Positions 11,293 to 23,407 of a stretch of 64,000 bases of DNA are shown piece after piece. The notes under the pieces were generated by a model. That model had not been told where the DNA came from and did no database searches. It saw nothing but the letters and a program-made list of their open reading frames with translations. The position numbers and the translations under genes are program-made. This DNA is from Omphiscola glabra (taxonomy: Eukaryota > Mollusca > Gastropoda > Lymnaeidae), in NCBI GenBank assembly GCA_964017045.1, contig OZ024798.1, forward strand, positions 25,323,347 to 25,387,346, read 5' to 3'. Every line of letters begins with the position of its first letter. The stretch's first letter is position 1.

Positions 11293-12531
11293 CTGTTAGC
11301 ACATTTAATTCTAGCCACATCGCTGACATATTTACTAATGGCTACATTTTGTGGAGAAATGGCTGTAGTTATGTTGTGCGCAGAAATCGGGTTTTACTTA
11401 AAGTTCTGCGGAGAACTGATTGGTGTTTATCAAAGAAATATGCACGCGCAGCAATTGATTTGAACGCACCGGTCATCGTCCACTAATGACGTCATTCCAA
11501 TGCGCGTGGCGAAGGAGTCACGTGATATGATCTCATTGCAATGACTGCAGCTTGTTTATGCTCTTTGTATCTCTCTACACTTGCCAATGACAGGTCATTA
11601 TTTAGTCAGCGTCTTCTATCTTGAACAAAACAAGTTTAGTTTTTAAAAAAAGGAACTGAACCCTTTCGGGGATATAATTGGGGATCTACTTAGTATTCGC
11701 TGTTGACGCTCCTGAATGAGACCGCGAGCGTACAGGCCGCCGCCTTGGATCTGCGTTGTATCTAAGACTTGCCACCCTTATCCCCCCTCCACTTTTCCTT
11801 GATTGGATTTACTGCCCTTATCGTAATAAAAATTGACAGCGGGAATCTCCTAGGTTTTGTAGGGAAAGTAGAGGGGCGGGGTCCTAGACTACAGAGTCTA
11901 GAGTCTAGAGAATGACTATATCTATTTTGTTCAGTTTTACACTCCAGGGAGAGATAATCGTATCTCTTGACACAGTATCTTTGGGGTGAAAAAGGTGTAA
12001 GGTGGGGAGAGGGGCTTATGATGATGGTGAGTCACCATCTGTTGAAAGGTTGAGCAAGTCACAGTACCGAGGGATAGACAGGCAGATAGTGATATTGTGA
12101 GATGTGAGACGGAATAACAGTTGTGAGGGAACAGATTAACTCCTGGACTGAATGCATCAAACCAGGCGTTGGTTTTTTTCCTACTCCTTGGAAATCAAAA
12201 AAAAAAAAGGAAATAATAACATCAAACTATATTTACAGAACAGATGTAGCCACGAGGCTACCTTTTCTTTTGATTCAAATATTTCTTTTCATCTTTTTTG
12301 ACACTGTAAACAGGAAATATGAAACGCTTCCCTTACAGTACGATGAACGTCTCTGGTAAATGTTAAGCTTACCCCGTTTATTTTCAAGTTCTCGTTGGAG
12401 TGATCTAATCTAACTTGTAAGACTAAAAGTACCAAGACTTTCTTTCTTTGTTGGCTATGTTACTTTTGTTTTGTTTTTCAAATAGTTCATCTTCAACCTT
12501 GATGACGGGTTTATCAAGTTTACATCAAATA
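11293..12531. other. Non-repetitive 5' flank with CRE and E-box palindromes
   Basis: It holds a 12-bp palindrome aatgacgtcatt at 11485-11496 (full CRE TGACGTCA) and an E-box TCACGTGA at 11518-11525. Regulatory function is only inferred. No gene recognised. Confidence 0.35.
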
Positions 12532-12780
12532 TTACCCCCCCCCCAACTTCCACCACCCCCCCCCAACTTCCAGCCCCCCCAACTTCCACCCCCCCAACTT
12601 CCAGCCCCCCAAACTTCCCCCCCCCCAACTTCCAGCCCCCCCAACTTCCACCCCCCAACTTCCAGCCCCCCAAACTTCCACCCACCCAACTTCCACCCCC
12701 CCCCCACTTCTAACCCCCCCAAAAATTCCACCCCCCACCTTCCACCCCCTCCCTCAAAACTCTCCCCCCCCCCCAAAGAT
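12532..12780. repeat. C-rich array (ccccccaacttccag)
   Basis: About 16 units of 13-16 bp alternating C-runs of 5-10 with aacttcca. The minus strand is the G-rich complement. The apparent proline- or glycine-rich frames are low-complexity artefacts. Confidence 0.92.
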
Positions 12781-12847
12781 AAACACGTAACAATATATTT
12801 TTTATCCAAACATCAACCGTGAGAGTCACATGAAATCAATGATGAAA

Positions 12848-12925
12848 GAACTAATAAAGAACTAATAAAGAATTAAAAAGAACTAATAAAGAACTAATAA
12901 AGAACTAATAAAGAACTAATAAAAA
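12848..12925. repeat. 11-bp array (aactaataaag)
   Basis: About seven near-perfect copies of aactaataaag. Confidence 0.9.
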
Positions 12926-13142
12926 AAGCTTTAATGACCTTAGCACATGCTAACACGTCCATCTGCTTTATCCAAGTCAGGTGCATTGGAGATGTTATCA
13001 TAAACATTAAAGTTAAGAAGAGCGATGTAAACGCCGGTTTTTAAAATATAAACATTTGTTTATCATCTTCATCATTATAAGTTCAAATAAATATTCTCTA
13101 CACCACTTTACAGTATTAATACTACACGGATCATCTCAATTG

Positions 13143-13340
13143 TCCTCGTTATAAGGGCGTTACCTATAGTTCCCATTATAAGGACTCTACCTATAGTTCC
13201 CATTATAAGGACTCTACCTATAGTTCCCATTATAAGGACTTTACCTATTGTTCCCATTATAAGGACTTTACCTATTGTCCCCAATATAAGAACTTTACCT
13301 GTTGTCCCCATTGTAAGGATTTTACCGTTTTGTCCCTGTT
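13143..13340. repeat. 27-bp array (ttcccattataaggac)
   Basis: About seven units with core tagttcccattataaggact, decaying to the right up to about 13460. Confidence 0.88.
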
Positions 13341-13460
13341 ATAATGATTTTACTCTATTATTAACATTATAATGACTGCAACTTTCTCTAATGTAAGGGG
13401 TTTTCTCAGTGCATGATCCTTAACATGACTTTCTATATTTTATCATTGTTATAATCACTT

Positions 13461-14616
13461 TTTCTCTTGCTTATGATAATCTCTACCGAAATTGTTATCA
13501 AAATACATACTGCCTCTTGTTGTCCTGATTATAATGGTTTTCTCAGCCAGTCAGATACCTGGTTGCGCTTGATATAATATCATTCTTGACGTGTGCGTGG
13601 TGGTTTGAGGTTGGGGGGGTGTGGGGTTGGTTTACAGTCGAACGGGTCATCTCGCCCCTTACTGGAATTGGTCCCAGATTCCCATCTCAACGTTATAGCC
13701 TTGAGCTTAGCTTCCTTCACTCACACCCACCCCCCGGCCCCGCTCCTACCACGTCCCACCCCAACCCAACCAACCTTTCCAAAGGTCTTAGAATCACCTT
13801 ACGATAGCAAGGACTCGGTTATCGTGGGCTCAAGCTACGCACACTACTCGAGGCGCTTAGGCGGGAAACAACAAGTCAATATAAACAACTTCGTTTTTTT
13901 GGTTCAACATTTCAATTGCTGCTACGATAGAGTCACGTGGCCATGTTCCTTTTTTTTTTTAATTTTATAAAAAAAATTTTTTTAACTAGAAACGATGTCG
14001 AGTGATTGAAGTGAGCATTCAATTCATTTCAAGGAACACACCTTATAATGGGAATGTGGTTCTATGATACTTTTTTTAAAAAATATTTTTTTTTGGGTTT
14101 CATACTTTTATAATGGAAGCTACTTAAACAAATACAAGTTTATATTTATTTCATTTACATCCCCTGAAGTTGCTTTTTTTACATTTTTATTCGGAGCAAT
14201 TGGCAAACTAAATGTCATTCGCCGAAACTGTGCACCGCATGTCAGCTCTGTGTGTCGTTATGACATCAGCAACCTACCAAGCGAAGGGCTCATTTCTTGC
14301 TGAATGATAACGATACGTTGCTGTTGTGGTGGTGGTGGTTGTTGTTGTTGTCTTGTTGTTGCTGTTTTGTTTATGGTGGTGAAGTCATAATTATGAAGGC
14401 TTAAAAAAGAATTATTGCTTAACTAATACTGCCGTCACCAAAGCGGTCCCCAAAATCCTCTTGTTGATGCCATATATTTACATTATTTTTTTTAAACGTT
14501 CCGTTTCTCACTCACGTCGTCTGCGTGTTGTTGAATGCATCGTGTAAACAGCAGATGAGAGGTGCGCAGAGTCAAGAAAACTTTTAGGTGTTTACACATT
14601 TTCCGAAATACTTTTT
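13461..14616. other. Non-repetitive 5' flank
   Basis: Includes an (A/T)-homopolymer region near 13950-14100 and a short tgg/tgt stretch near 14320. No gene recognised. Confidence 0.4.
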
Positions 14617-15125
14617 TGTTTTGTGTTGTTTTTTCTGAGTCGCTAATTTTTCTTCATCATGGAACCGAGAAATAATTGACCTCAGTTTTCAATGGTTGAC
14701 GTGTTGATTTGATGTCGTTTTTTGTTTTTGTTTTTTGTTTTTGTGTTGTTTTTTTCTGAGTCGCTAATTTTTCTTCATCATGGAACCGAGAAATAATTGA
14801 CCTCAGTTTTCAATGGTTGACGTGTTGATTTGATGTCGTTTTTTGTTTTTGTTTTTTGTTTTTGTGTTGTTTTTTTCTGAGTCGCTAATTTTTCTTCATC
14901 ATGGAACCGAGAAATAATTGACCTCAGTTTTCAATGGTTGACGTGTTGATTTGATGTGGTTTTTTTTGTTTTTGTTTTTTGTTTTTGTGTTGTTTTTTTC
15001 TGAGTCGCTAATTTTTCTTCATTATGGAACAGAGAAATAATTGACCTCAGTTTTCAATGGTTGACGTGTTGATTTGATGTCGTTTTTTGTTTTTGTTTTT
15101 GTTTTTTTTGTTGTTTTTTTTAATA
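14617..15125. repeat. 121-bp tandem repeat, four copies
   Basis: Each unit has ctgagtcgctaatttttctt, cagttttcaatggttgacgt and a gtttttg-rich tail. Unit starts near 14635, 14756, 14877 and 15000 give periods of 121, 121 and 123 bp. Differences are few (catcatgg/cattatgg), so the amplification is recent. Confidence 0.94.
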
Positions 15126-15165
15126 TATTAACCATAACAAACTTTCTAGGGTATAAATAATTTGC

Positions 15166-15390
15166 CGCGCAGATATACTTTTAATGTTCAGGTATGCATT
15201 GGATGGGCAGCTACAGATTTAGTGTCCAGGTATACATATGATGTCCATTTGATGTGCAGTTATATATGTATGATGTCCATGTATATATTTGATGTGCGGG
15301 TGTACATTTAATTTTCATGTATATTTGATTTACGGGTATAAATCTATAGAGCAATTATACATATTTTGATGTGCAGGTATATACTCAAAA
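15166..15390. repeat. Decayed array (gatgtgcaggtatacat)
   Basis: Repeated gatgtgcagg, gatgtccatgtata and gtatacat blocks at about 20-40 bp spacing. Bases 15391-16140 are unique with nothing recognised. Confidence 0.65.
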
Positions 15391-16140
15391 TGCTGGTGTT
15401 GATGATTGCATTACATTAAAAATTTAGTGTCAAACGCATATAGAGATCCGATTATAAACAGGGACACCACGGCATAGCGGCAGGTTCTGAGCAGCTGTCC
15501 GGCTTCATGTACCTCGATCGTCGCGTAATATAGCAGTTGCGCCACTGTGCGTTCAAAGTCACGCCTTACAATTTAAACACTATGAAGCAAAGCGCTTGCA
15601 TCTGTTAAACACATTGGAATGAGGTATTCCAGTAATAGTGCTGGTGAGGTATTCCGGTAATGGTGCTGTTGTCTTCTTCTAAGCCGTTTACTTTAATGCA
15701 TCACTGTACGTCTTTTTTGGGTTCCGTGGAGTGTTAGAATCATAACGACTCCAATTCCTTCAACCAGTCGATGACGTCATGCGGGCATTGTCCTACGACA
15801 GAGTTCATTTTTTTTTTAAATTTCATATTCGCCACTAATGTTTTCAATTCCTCGTTAAAGAAAAGCGTCCGTCTCCACATTAAGGACTACCGTGAGGATT
15901 GTAGTGGAGTCCCAATATGAGGGTTTCTGCTGCGCCACTAATAAGTTAAAGGTGATCATAACTAAACAATAAAAAGACTTGTGCTGTGCGCTGGTAATAT
16001 CAGCAGTAGGCGAGGAGGGTACGTTGTTTGCCAGTTATTCGGCGAAAAAGATTTTAACTGCCGAAAGACGAAAAGAAAAATGTGGTCAGATAGCCCGCAT
16101 GTACATTTTTTTGTGCAGAAGTAGCCGACAGGAAAGGAAA

Positions 16141-16415
16141 GGGTTGGGGGAGAGAGAGGGAGAAAGAGAGGGAGTGCGAGAGAGAGGGAGAGAGAGAGAG
16201 GAGTAGGATACGCTGACAGGTAGGTGTAAACATAGCAAGCTTCGAAACGTGTATGCGTGTTTGTGTCTGTGATGCCATGAGTTAAGAAAAGACTGAGTGC
16301 TGTGACCAGACCACTGTAATGTCCAGACCACTTCTTTATTCGTCCTCTCTGTTCTCTGTATTCCCCTGTATTTATATACATGATTATTTCTCTATCCATC
16401 TAATCTCCCCTTCCC

Positions 16416-16446
<31 letters not shown>

Positions 16447-16465
16447 CTCCTCTCTCTCTCTCTCC
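16141..16465. repeat. (GA)n and (CT)n tracts in inverted orientation
   Basis: A GA-rich tract at 16148-16203 and a CT-rich tract at 16417-16465 face each other about 215 bp apart and could pair as a hairpin. The bases to 16850 are T/C-rich with no gene seen. Confidence 0.75.
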
Positions 16466-16850
16466 ATATTTCCTCTCTATTTTAACGTGTTAATTAGCCC
16501 ATTTCAACTCTTTTTATCTTCTTTTCCCTAACCCCCAAATCCATTCTCTTTCTCCCACCCTCTCTAACCGCCTCTTTGCCATGTTCCTTTGTTCCTCTTT
16601 CTCTTCCCCTCTTCAATTTGTTTAAAATATTGTTTTCCTATTTTGGGTTGTGTCAGACTACCGTAAAGAAATATTACTAGTAGAAGGAATGTCGGGAAAT
16701 TTTGTCTAAACTAAGATCATTTAGCCGCTACATGTTTCTTATGGTTGGTTAATGCGACCCCAACAAGCCTGTAATATTTGTATAACTTCAGCTGTCCTTC
16801 CCATCATGCGCACAACTTTAATACAACCCACACTTTGTCCTGGCCACAAC

Positions 16851-17046
16851 TTCAGAACAACCCACACTCTCTCCTAGCTATGACATCCCAACAACCCACA
16901 CTCTCTCCTAGCTATGACATCCCAACAACCCACACTCTCTCCTAGCTATGACATCCCAACAACCCACACTCTCTCCTAGCTATGACATCCCAACCACCCA
17001 CACGTTGTCCTGGCCACAACTTCATCACAACCCACACTCTCTCCTA
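16851..17046. repeat. 34-bp array (ctctcctagctatgacat)
   Basis: Four close copies and two degenerate edge copies with core caacccacactctctccta. Bases 17047-17465 are unique with nothing recognised. Confidence 0.88.
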
Positions 17047-17465
17047 AACATAACTCAGTGACTGGCAATGGCTCGTGTCAGGCAAGACTGAGATGTCTAC
17101 ATCGTACGATACACTCTTTATTTCAAAAGCTGATTTAAGAGGTAAACAAGACCAGATCGTTTCTCATTATCTAACGACCCTTCCGCGTCAGAGCCAATCA
17201 GCACCGGGCCACTATAATTATTTACCTTAAGACAATCTGGACTCTGAACTTCATCTGTTACAGTGTAACGTCTGCTCTATTTGTTACTGTTGTGTCATTT
17301 CGGTTAAGATCTTCACTACATTGCAAAATAATCCTTAACTTGTTTCTATAAATTATTTTTCCCTCTCAAAAACAAGTCACAATATCAAAAATGTGTTTCC
17401 TTTCTAAAAGCATTTTAAACGTGCACGCACCACACCAAACCAAAACCCTAAAGAAATAACCAGGA

Positions 17466-17640
17466 GTTCGTGTCGTGTTCGTGTCGAGTTCGTGTCGAGT
17501 TCGTGTCGAATTCGTGTCAAGTTCGTGTCCAGTTTGTGTCGAGTTCGTGTCCAGTTTGTGTCGAGTTCGTGTCGAGTTTGTGTCGAATTCGTGTCAAGTT
17601 CGTGTCGAGTTCGTGTCGAGTTTGTGTCGAGTTTGTTTGG
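17466..17640. repeat. 11-bp minisatellite (gtgtcgagttc)
   Basis: About 16 units with c/t and g/a variants (cagttt, aattc). Confidence 0.93.
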
Positions 17641-17699
17641 ATCCCCCACACCCTACCAGAATATGTGTATAAAGATTTTTTTAAGCAGTACGGTGTAAT

Positions 17700-18255
17700 C
17701 TTCTCGGCTACCTGACCTACCCTCTCGGCTACCTGACCTACCCTCTCGGCTACCTGACCTATCCTCTCAGCTACCTGACCTATCCTCTCATCTACCTGAC
17801 CTACCCTCTCAGCTATCTGACCTATCCTCTCGGCTACCTGACCTACCCTCTCAGCTACCTGACCTATCCTCTAAGCTACCTGACCTACCCTCTCAGCTAC
17901 CTGACCTACCCTCTCGGCTACCTGACCTACCCTCTCTGCTACCTGACCTATCCTCTCAGTTACCTGACCTACCTCTCAGCTACCTGACCTATCCTCTCAG
18001 CTACCTGACCTACCCTCTCAGCTACCTGACCTATCCTCTCAGCTACCTGACCTATCCTCTCATCTACCTGACCTATCCTCTCAGCTACCTGACCTACCCT
18101 CTCAGCTACCTGACCTATCCTCTCAGCTACCTGACCTATCCTCTCAGCTACCTGACCTATCCTCTCATCTACCTGACCTATCCTCTCAGCTACCTGACCT
18201 ACCCTCTCAGCTACCTTCCCTCTCAGGTAGCTTACCTTCCCTCTCAGGTACCTGA
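17700..18255. repeat. 21-bp minisatellite (ctacctgacctaccctctc)
   Basis: About 26 units, with ctacctgacctatcctctca as a second variant. Bases 18256-18664 are C/T-rich and unique, with a C11-T10 tract at 18516-18536. Confidence 0.94.
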
Positions 18256-18664
18256 CCTCGTTCTCCTGGAAAATATCTTACGTTCCATCCTACACTCTCC
18301 AGAGTTTATTCCATGTTTAATCTGCACAATATCTCACTCCTTGTGATCCCACCTCTTACGAGATTTCTCCTCTTGAGCCCCCTCCCCATAGACACACACA
18401 TACACAAACACACATACACAGGTCCTTTACCTGTGATCTGACCCACATTGATCTCCCACCCAAAGCCTCAACCCCTATGATTCCCACCCATATTCTTACC
18501 CTAACCCATTTTTATCCCCCCCCCCCTTTTTTTTTTCCCAACGAAGGGGCAAAATCTGAGGGATGTCATGGACCATTATTATTTAAAATACAATGTAAAT
18601 ATACCGTTCTCTCTTTAATCCTCCCACCCAATTTTTTTTCCCAAATTCTACTAACCCTATAGTC

Positions 18665-18841
18665 CAGTGGTTCTCAACCTTCATAATGCCGCGACCCTTC
18701 TCATGTTGAGGTGACCCCAAATCATAACATTATTTTCGTTGCTACTTCATAAATATGTATTTTCCGATTGTCTTAGGCGACCCCTGTGTAAGGGTTGTTC
18801 GACCCACAAAGGAGTCGCTATCCACAGGTTGAGAACCGCTG
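18665..18841. mobile_element. SPIN/URR1-like non-autonomous hAT element, copy 2
   Basis: The termini are cagtggttctcaacc and ggttgagaaccgctg. The interior includes atgccgcgaccctt, ttttcgttgctacttcat and gtcttaggcgacccctg. The flanks ctatagtc and ctattgtc are a 7/8 target duplication. It lies about 680 bp upstream of the AK start codon, next to the candidate promoter. Confidence 0.87.
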
Positions 18842-18879
18842 CTATTGTCAATAAACAACAGTCCCGTATTATAAAAATT

Positions 18880-19522
18880 TATGGGGACAATATCATTTCC
18901 TTTTTTCCCTACGCACACTGGAATCCGTATACACGCCTTCGTACTCATGCGCGCGCATTTTCTTTTTACTTCTTTTCCCGCTCACATCTGTTGTCACGTG
19001 AATAGGCGCGTAAACAACTGGGAGAGGGGGGATCTGCGCAGAGACGGGTGTAGCTAAGGTGTTAGCACAGGTAAACGTAGATTTGGGCCGGAGCAGATGA
19101 GGAGCTGCATCATAGGATAACAACCAACGGTACTGAAGACATTTTGGTTTACACGGAAAACATTCTAGAGGCTTCTCAAGAAGATCGATTATTCTTGTTT
19201 TGAGGGGGACATCTTGCTACTGTTCCATCTGCCCGAAACGTGGGGGGGGGATATTTGGAGGGGGCGGCGGGGCTTAGTAATGTTCCTCATACTAAGACGT
19301 CAGAAAAAAAAACCGCTAAGCTTGATTCCTCATTATATTTTGTTTCCGATTAACAAAATCAGTAAAAAAAAACGTTGACATGCCGTTGTCATAGCGACCT
19401 CGTTTGATAGTTTAGAAACATAGGCCACAACAGGCAATAAGTCTTTTATACATTTTAAAAACTTTTTTTCCACCACTATATCTTAGATCGATATCTGCAG
19501 CTGAAACCCAGAAGCAAGCATC
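18880..19522 (+). promoter_or_regulatory. Candidate promoter / 5' UTR region of arginine kinase
   Basis: This is the non-repetitive stretch just upstream of the AK start codon. It is locally CpG-rich, with a 12-bp palindrome atgcgcgcgcat at 18947-18958 and a perfect E-box TCACGTGA at 18994-19001. A donor-like CACAG/GTAAAC near 19070 and an acceptor-like tgcag near 19500 could bound a 5' UTR intron. No clear TATA box is placed. The promoter call is inferred from position and composition, and transcript ends are unknown. Confidence 0.3.
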
Positions 19523-19829
19523 ATGGCAGATACCGAGACACCAGAGGTCGCTCAAACAGAAACTGAAAGTAAGGAGACGGTCGAACAGGAAGTAAGTCCC
19601 GAGGTCGCCCCACCCACTGAAAATTCCGCCCCGGTCGCAGAAAATGCGGCGCCGCCGGTGGCGGAGGTTCCGGCACACGTGACAGAGGCGGAAGAACTGT
19701 TCAAAACACTGACGTCAGCCACGGAGTGTCATTCTCTGCTCCGCAAGCACCTGACCCAGGCCGTGTTCGACAAGGTCAAGGCCAAGAAGACCGCTCTTGG
19801 GGGAACTCTGTCCGACTGCATTAGATCAG
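19523..19829 (+). CDS. AK: Arginine kinase, coding exon 1 (N-terminal part)
   Basis: This exon encodes residues 1-102 plus the first base of codon 103 of an ATP:guanidino phosphotransferase, a cytosolic enzyme that buffers ATP by reversible phosphorylation of arginine. Residues 53-102 match the AK N-domain start: an EAEELFKTL helix, then SLLRKHLT, VFDKVKAKKTALGGTL and DCIRS. Residues 1-52 are an extension rich in Ala, Pro, Glu and Thr with no predicted fold; typical AKs of about 355 residues begin almost directly at the helix. The ATG was chosen because it opens this frame and sits in good context (gcatcATGG). The exon ends at ATCAG/GTGAGT, a strong donor, in phase 1. Reading on past the donor gives unrelated sequence. 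The family call is firm. The start is less certain, because a 5' UTR intron ending at tgcag (about 19500) is possible. Confidence 0.93.
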
Positions 19830-20552
19830 GTGAGTTGAGTTTTGTACAATGTCTCTCATATAGTTTGCTGCTTTTGTTTTGTTTGTTAATAAACAATATG
19901 TTACTTCCATTTCTACGTGAGTATGTGTAACGTCGACATTTGCAGGCCCGTGAGCAAAGAAAGAGTGAAAGAATACTTTAACAAAAAACGAAGACCCAAT
20001 CACATCTACGTGTATCCATGCAGTGGTGTACCTGTGGTTACCGCCACCCCGGTCTGGGCCGAGAATTTTACCACCCCTTCTCCACACAAAAAAAATAATA
20101 ATTCTGCCTTTGGCCTAATATGTCGATCCCCACCCCCACCCCTTTTTTTTCCTATCACCCCCCTCTAAGACAGCAACTGGCCCGCACTATTAATAGTTCA
20201 TCTCTCTGGATCACCTGGTGATCCTGGATGCGTATGCTTGTTTATATTCTACTCCGTCAACTGCAGCTCTCTGTTTGTGGTTGGGGGGTTACCTTCAAGA
20301 TGTTCGACCTTTTGAGTTTGTTGGTGGGCCAAGGTTTTGTCTCAATGCTAAGCGATTATAAATATTGGAACGCGGCCTCTGGTATGCACGGGCTAGGGGG
20401 TGGTATGGTGTAAGCGAGCCTACTGTGGTATCAAACTGTTTGCACCGTTTTATCTAACAGTACTCAATGAGGACGCCAAATGCCTTCGATGAGTTTAATT
20501 AGTGCAAAGAGGCGCTTTCAACGTCAAAGAAATTAGTTCGTTTATCTTGACT
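19830..20552. other. Intron 1, unique segment
   Basis: No repeat or element recognised, apart from a C/T-rich run near 20130-20165. Confidence 0.45.
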
Positions 20553-20707
20553 TAAGCAACAATCAGGCTTTGACAACTGGGGGGCTTTGGTGACTGTATG
20601 TCTAGATTAGAAGAAGTTGGTCTAAGTGCTAAGCAACAATCAGGCTTTGATAACTGGGGGGGGGGGGGGGGGGCTTTGGTGACTGTATGTCTAGAATAGA
20701 AGTTGTG
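20553..20707. repeat. 77-bp tandem duplication with expanded G tract
   Basis: Two copies starting at taagcaacaatcaggctttg (20553 and 20630). The internal G-run is 6 in the first copy and about 18 in the second; the flanking bases are almost unchanged. Confidence 0.88.
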
Positions 20708-21304
20708 GTAGTTTATTTTAGTAAAACTGAAGAACTAACATTTCAAACGTATAGTCCATTCAATTATCTTTCATTTGATACCTCATTTGGTCTTACAAAC
20801 CCAACAATAATATTTTAAATCGTTTTTTTTAATCCCAACCTCTCAGTTCTGGTACCCGTGCACCTATAGGAGACTGCAACTTTCCTTGTCATCCAGAGTT
20901 ATCGTTCGTACCGGGGAGTACAACGAAAGTACAAAGATGGCTGCTCACATGGAGAAAACATGTCGAAAACAGCATTTGAGACCTGAGGAGTTGAATAAGT
21001 TAAGAAATTTTTACGGGAATTGCATCAGCCGGTATCTGGAAATAAAGCAGAACTTGTAGATCGGGCACGCGGCTGTGTAGCGTTGTGAATTTGTGTGGGG
21101 AAAATCGTACATCCGAGACATTTTTCTAATTTCTAGGCGAAAAAGATTAACAAGGGCAAAAACCATTGCTTTTTCAGGAAGTTGCAGTCCCCTATAACCA
21201 CTTCGGTAAAGATATCTCTTGTCGTCTCAGTATGTATGGTATTTTCTATTATGCTACCAAAGGTTTGTTTTGAGGCTATTCTGTCTTTAAATGGTGAAAC
21301 TCTA
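20708..21304. other. Intron 1, unique segment
   Basis: Non-repetitive intronic sequence. No coding domain seen. Confidence 0.45.
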
Positions 21305-21480
21305 AGCGTCAGTTCACACGATCGAATTTCGCGTCAAATTGATGTATGAACGCACTATTTTGTGCGTGGTTTCTTTTTTGGGGAATTTGATCAAATAGTA
21401 ATTTGAAAATTGTGACAAGGCTTCATACACGAATTGCATCAAATGCTTGAAGGAAAATTTGATCGTGTGAACCGGGCCTT
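21305..21480. mobile_element. Fold-back MITE (ttcacacgatc family), copy 1
   Basis: The left end ctaagcgtcagttcacacga and the reverse complement of the right end, ctaaggcccggttcacacga, are inverted repeats continuing into gatcraattt. The interior gaacgcactat recurs in the copy at 48.2 kb. At 176 bp it has no coding capacity. Confidence 0.65.
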
Positions 21481-22675
21481 AGTGAACATGTATTTGTAGC
21501 AACTCGAGATTTTTCTCAACATTTTTGAAACCAAAAAAAAAAAGGAATTTCATTATCATTGTCGAACTAAGAGCTCATGGTTTCCTTTAGGCAGGTACAA
21601 AACTTATTCGAAGCACCAAACTTGCAATGTTAAGCTTTGTATTAGATTCACAGTGTGTTCTAGCCACCACTGAGACAAGAGTCTTCTATCACCTGGAGGG
21701 ATGAATCGCTGACGTGAACTTAATGAATGCAGCAAACAAAGTAGACCATAAACCATCCGGGGAGAAGTCTCTGCTTCGACCGACTCCCCCTGTTCCTGTT
21801 TACAATCACGTGGTCAGATCACGGGACACCTACATGTCACCCCTCAAGCCTCTTGTGCCCCTTTCTAATCACGTGAAACTTTTCTTCTTACCTTTTTTAG
21901 GCTCATCCCGTGCTTAAATTAATTATAATCTTCTGTTTTTAAGAATAGCATGCAGGAATATCGGCGTGGACGTTGTAAAGCGTGTGTGTGTCTCTCTGTG
22001 TTTGTGTGTGTGTATGTTTGTGTGTGGGGTGGGGGGGGAGATGGTGGTTAAAATAAATATCAAGGCACGTCAGGGAGAAAACCGTAACATCTGAAATAAA
22101 AGATGTTTGTGTACAAACAATTGGCACGGTCTTGTTTGTTTGTTTACAGCAACAGGGCGAATGTTTTCATTTAAAATTGTACACATAAGACAGGTAGCAG
22201 ATCTTAAATTCGTTACTTGGTTAAGAAAACAAATTATGGGGTGGGATGGGGTCAATCTTCCTGGTTGCATGTAGAATTTAATTTAAGGAATTTAAGCCCT
22301 TACCTCTACTGCCTCCCCCATCTCAAGAATATGTATTTTAACTCTTATGTTCAGCATAAATTAAATTCAAACAGACGACACCTTTGTCTGCCATTTCCAG
22401 TATGCCAGGATGGCTGCCATGGAAATTTTTCTAAGGGCAGACAATCCGGCAGAAAATTATTATAGATTTTTTATACGATAAATAATAAATGTTTTATTTC
22501 AATGGCTAAAATTCAGCCTCTAGTTAAGATAGCACATTTCTTGGCTGCAATATGGGATTGTAATATTACGTGGAAAATATACGATCCAATATAAGATTTA
22601 ACTTCATGTTATATATATATATATAAAGAGAGAGAGAGAGAGCGGGATGTATATATATATATATATATATACATA
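21481..22675. other. Intron 1, unique segment with microsatellites
   Basis: Contains a TG-rich tract near 21985-22030 and TA/GA simple repeats at 22612-22670. No gene recognised. Confidence 0.45.
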
Positions 22676-22862
22676 CAGGGCCGGCCTTAGGCCACTGCAA
22701 CCTATGCGGCCGCAATGGGCCCCGCACTTTCATAGGCCCCGCCCCGAATTTATTTTCTAACACAAAATCTTAATGTTCACTTATTATCCTTATCCTTAAC
22801 CCAGAATGGGCCCCGGGCAATGCGTTTCGCATAGGGCCCCGCAATTGTTAGGGTCGGCCCTG
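22676..22862. mobile_element. CAGGGCCGGC-type hAT MITE
   Basis: The left end is cagggccggcc and the right end ggtcggccctg. The interior has ggccccgc blocks in both orientations. The flanks tatacata and tatagata are a 7/8 target duplication, the hAT length. The element is 187 bp. Confidence 0.75.
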
Positions 22863-23209
22863 TATAGATATATTATTAATGCTGACACATAAGTACTAAT
22901 ATGCCTCTACTCGCTATATACTATGATGATTTATTGTGAAATCTGCAATTGGGTGAGTCCCACTCAGGATATCGACAACCATTTCTTTCGTTGTTTTTTC
23001 TTGTTGTTTTTTTTTGTTGTTGTTCAGACATTCAACTGAAGAAAATTTTCATCGCACCAACTGATAAAGCTTGTATTTGAGTGGCGGTACAAGCTTTTTT
23101 GGTGACTGGAGCGATATTTCTTGGCCTCTGGATATCATTGGTAGAAGTTGTTTACAGGGTGGGGCAGAGAACGCAACCTTGTGGCGATTAATTACTTATG
23201 TCTCTAGTT
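22863..23209. other. Intron 1, unique segment
   Basis: No feature recognised apart from a T/G-rich tract near 23000. Confidence 0.4.
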
Positions 23210-23407
23210 CAGTGTTTCTCAACCTTCCTAATGCCGCGACCCTTTAATACAGTTCCTCATGTTATGGCGATCCCCCAACCACAAAAATATTCCCGTTGCC
23301 ACTTCATAACTGTAGAGTATATGGGCTTTCCTATGGTCTTACGCGACCCCTGTGAAAGGGTCGTTCGACCCACAAAGAGGTCGCGACCCACAGGTTGAGA
23401 CCCGCTG
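23210..23407. mobile_element. SPIN/URR1-like non-autonomous hAT element, copy 3
   Basis: The termini are cagtgtttctcaacc and ggttgagacccgctg. The interior carries ctaatgccgcgaccctttaa and gggtcgttcgaccc. The flanks ctctagtt and ctgtagct match at 6/8. It lies in AK intron 1 and its length (198 bp) is close to copy 1. Confidence 0.85.
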
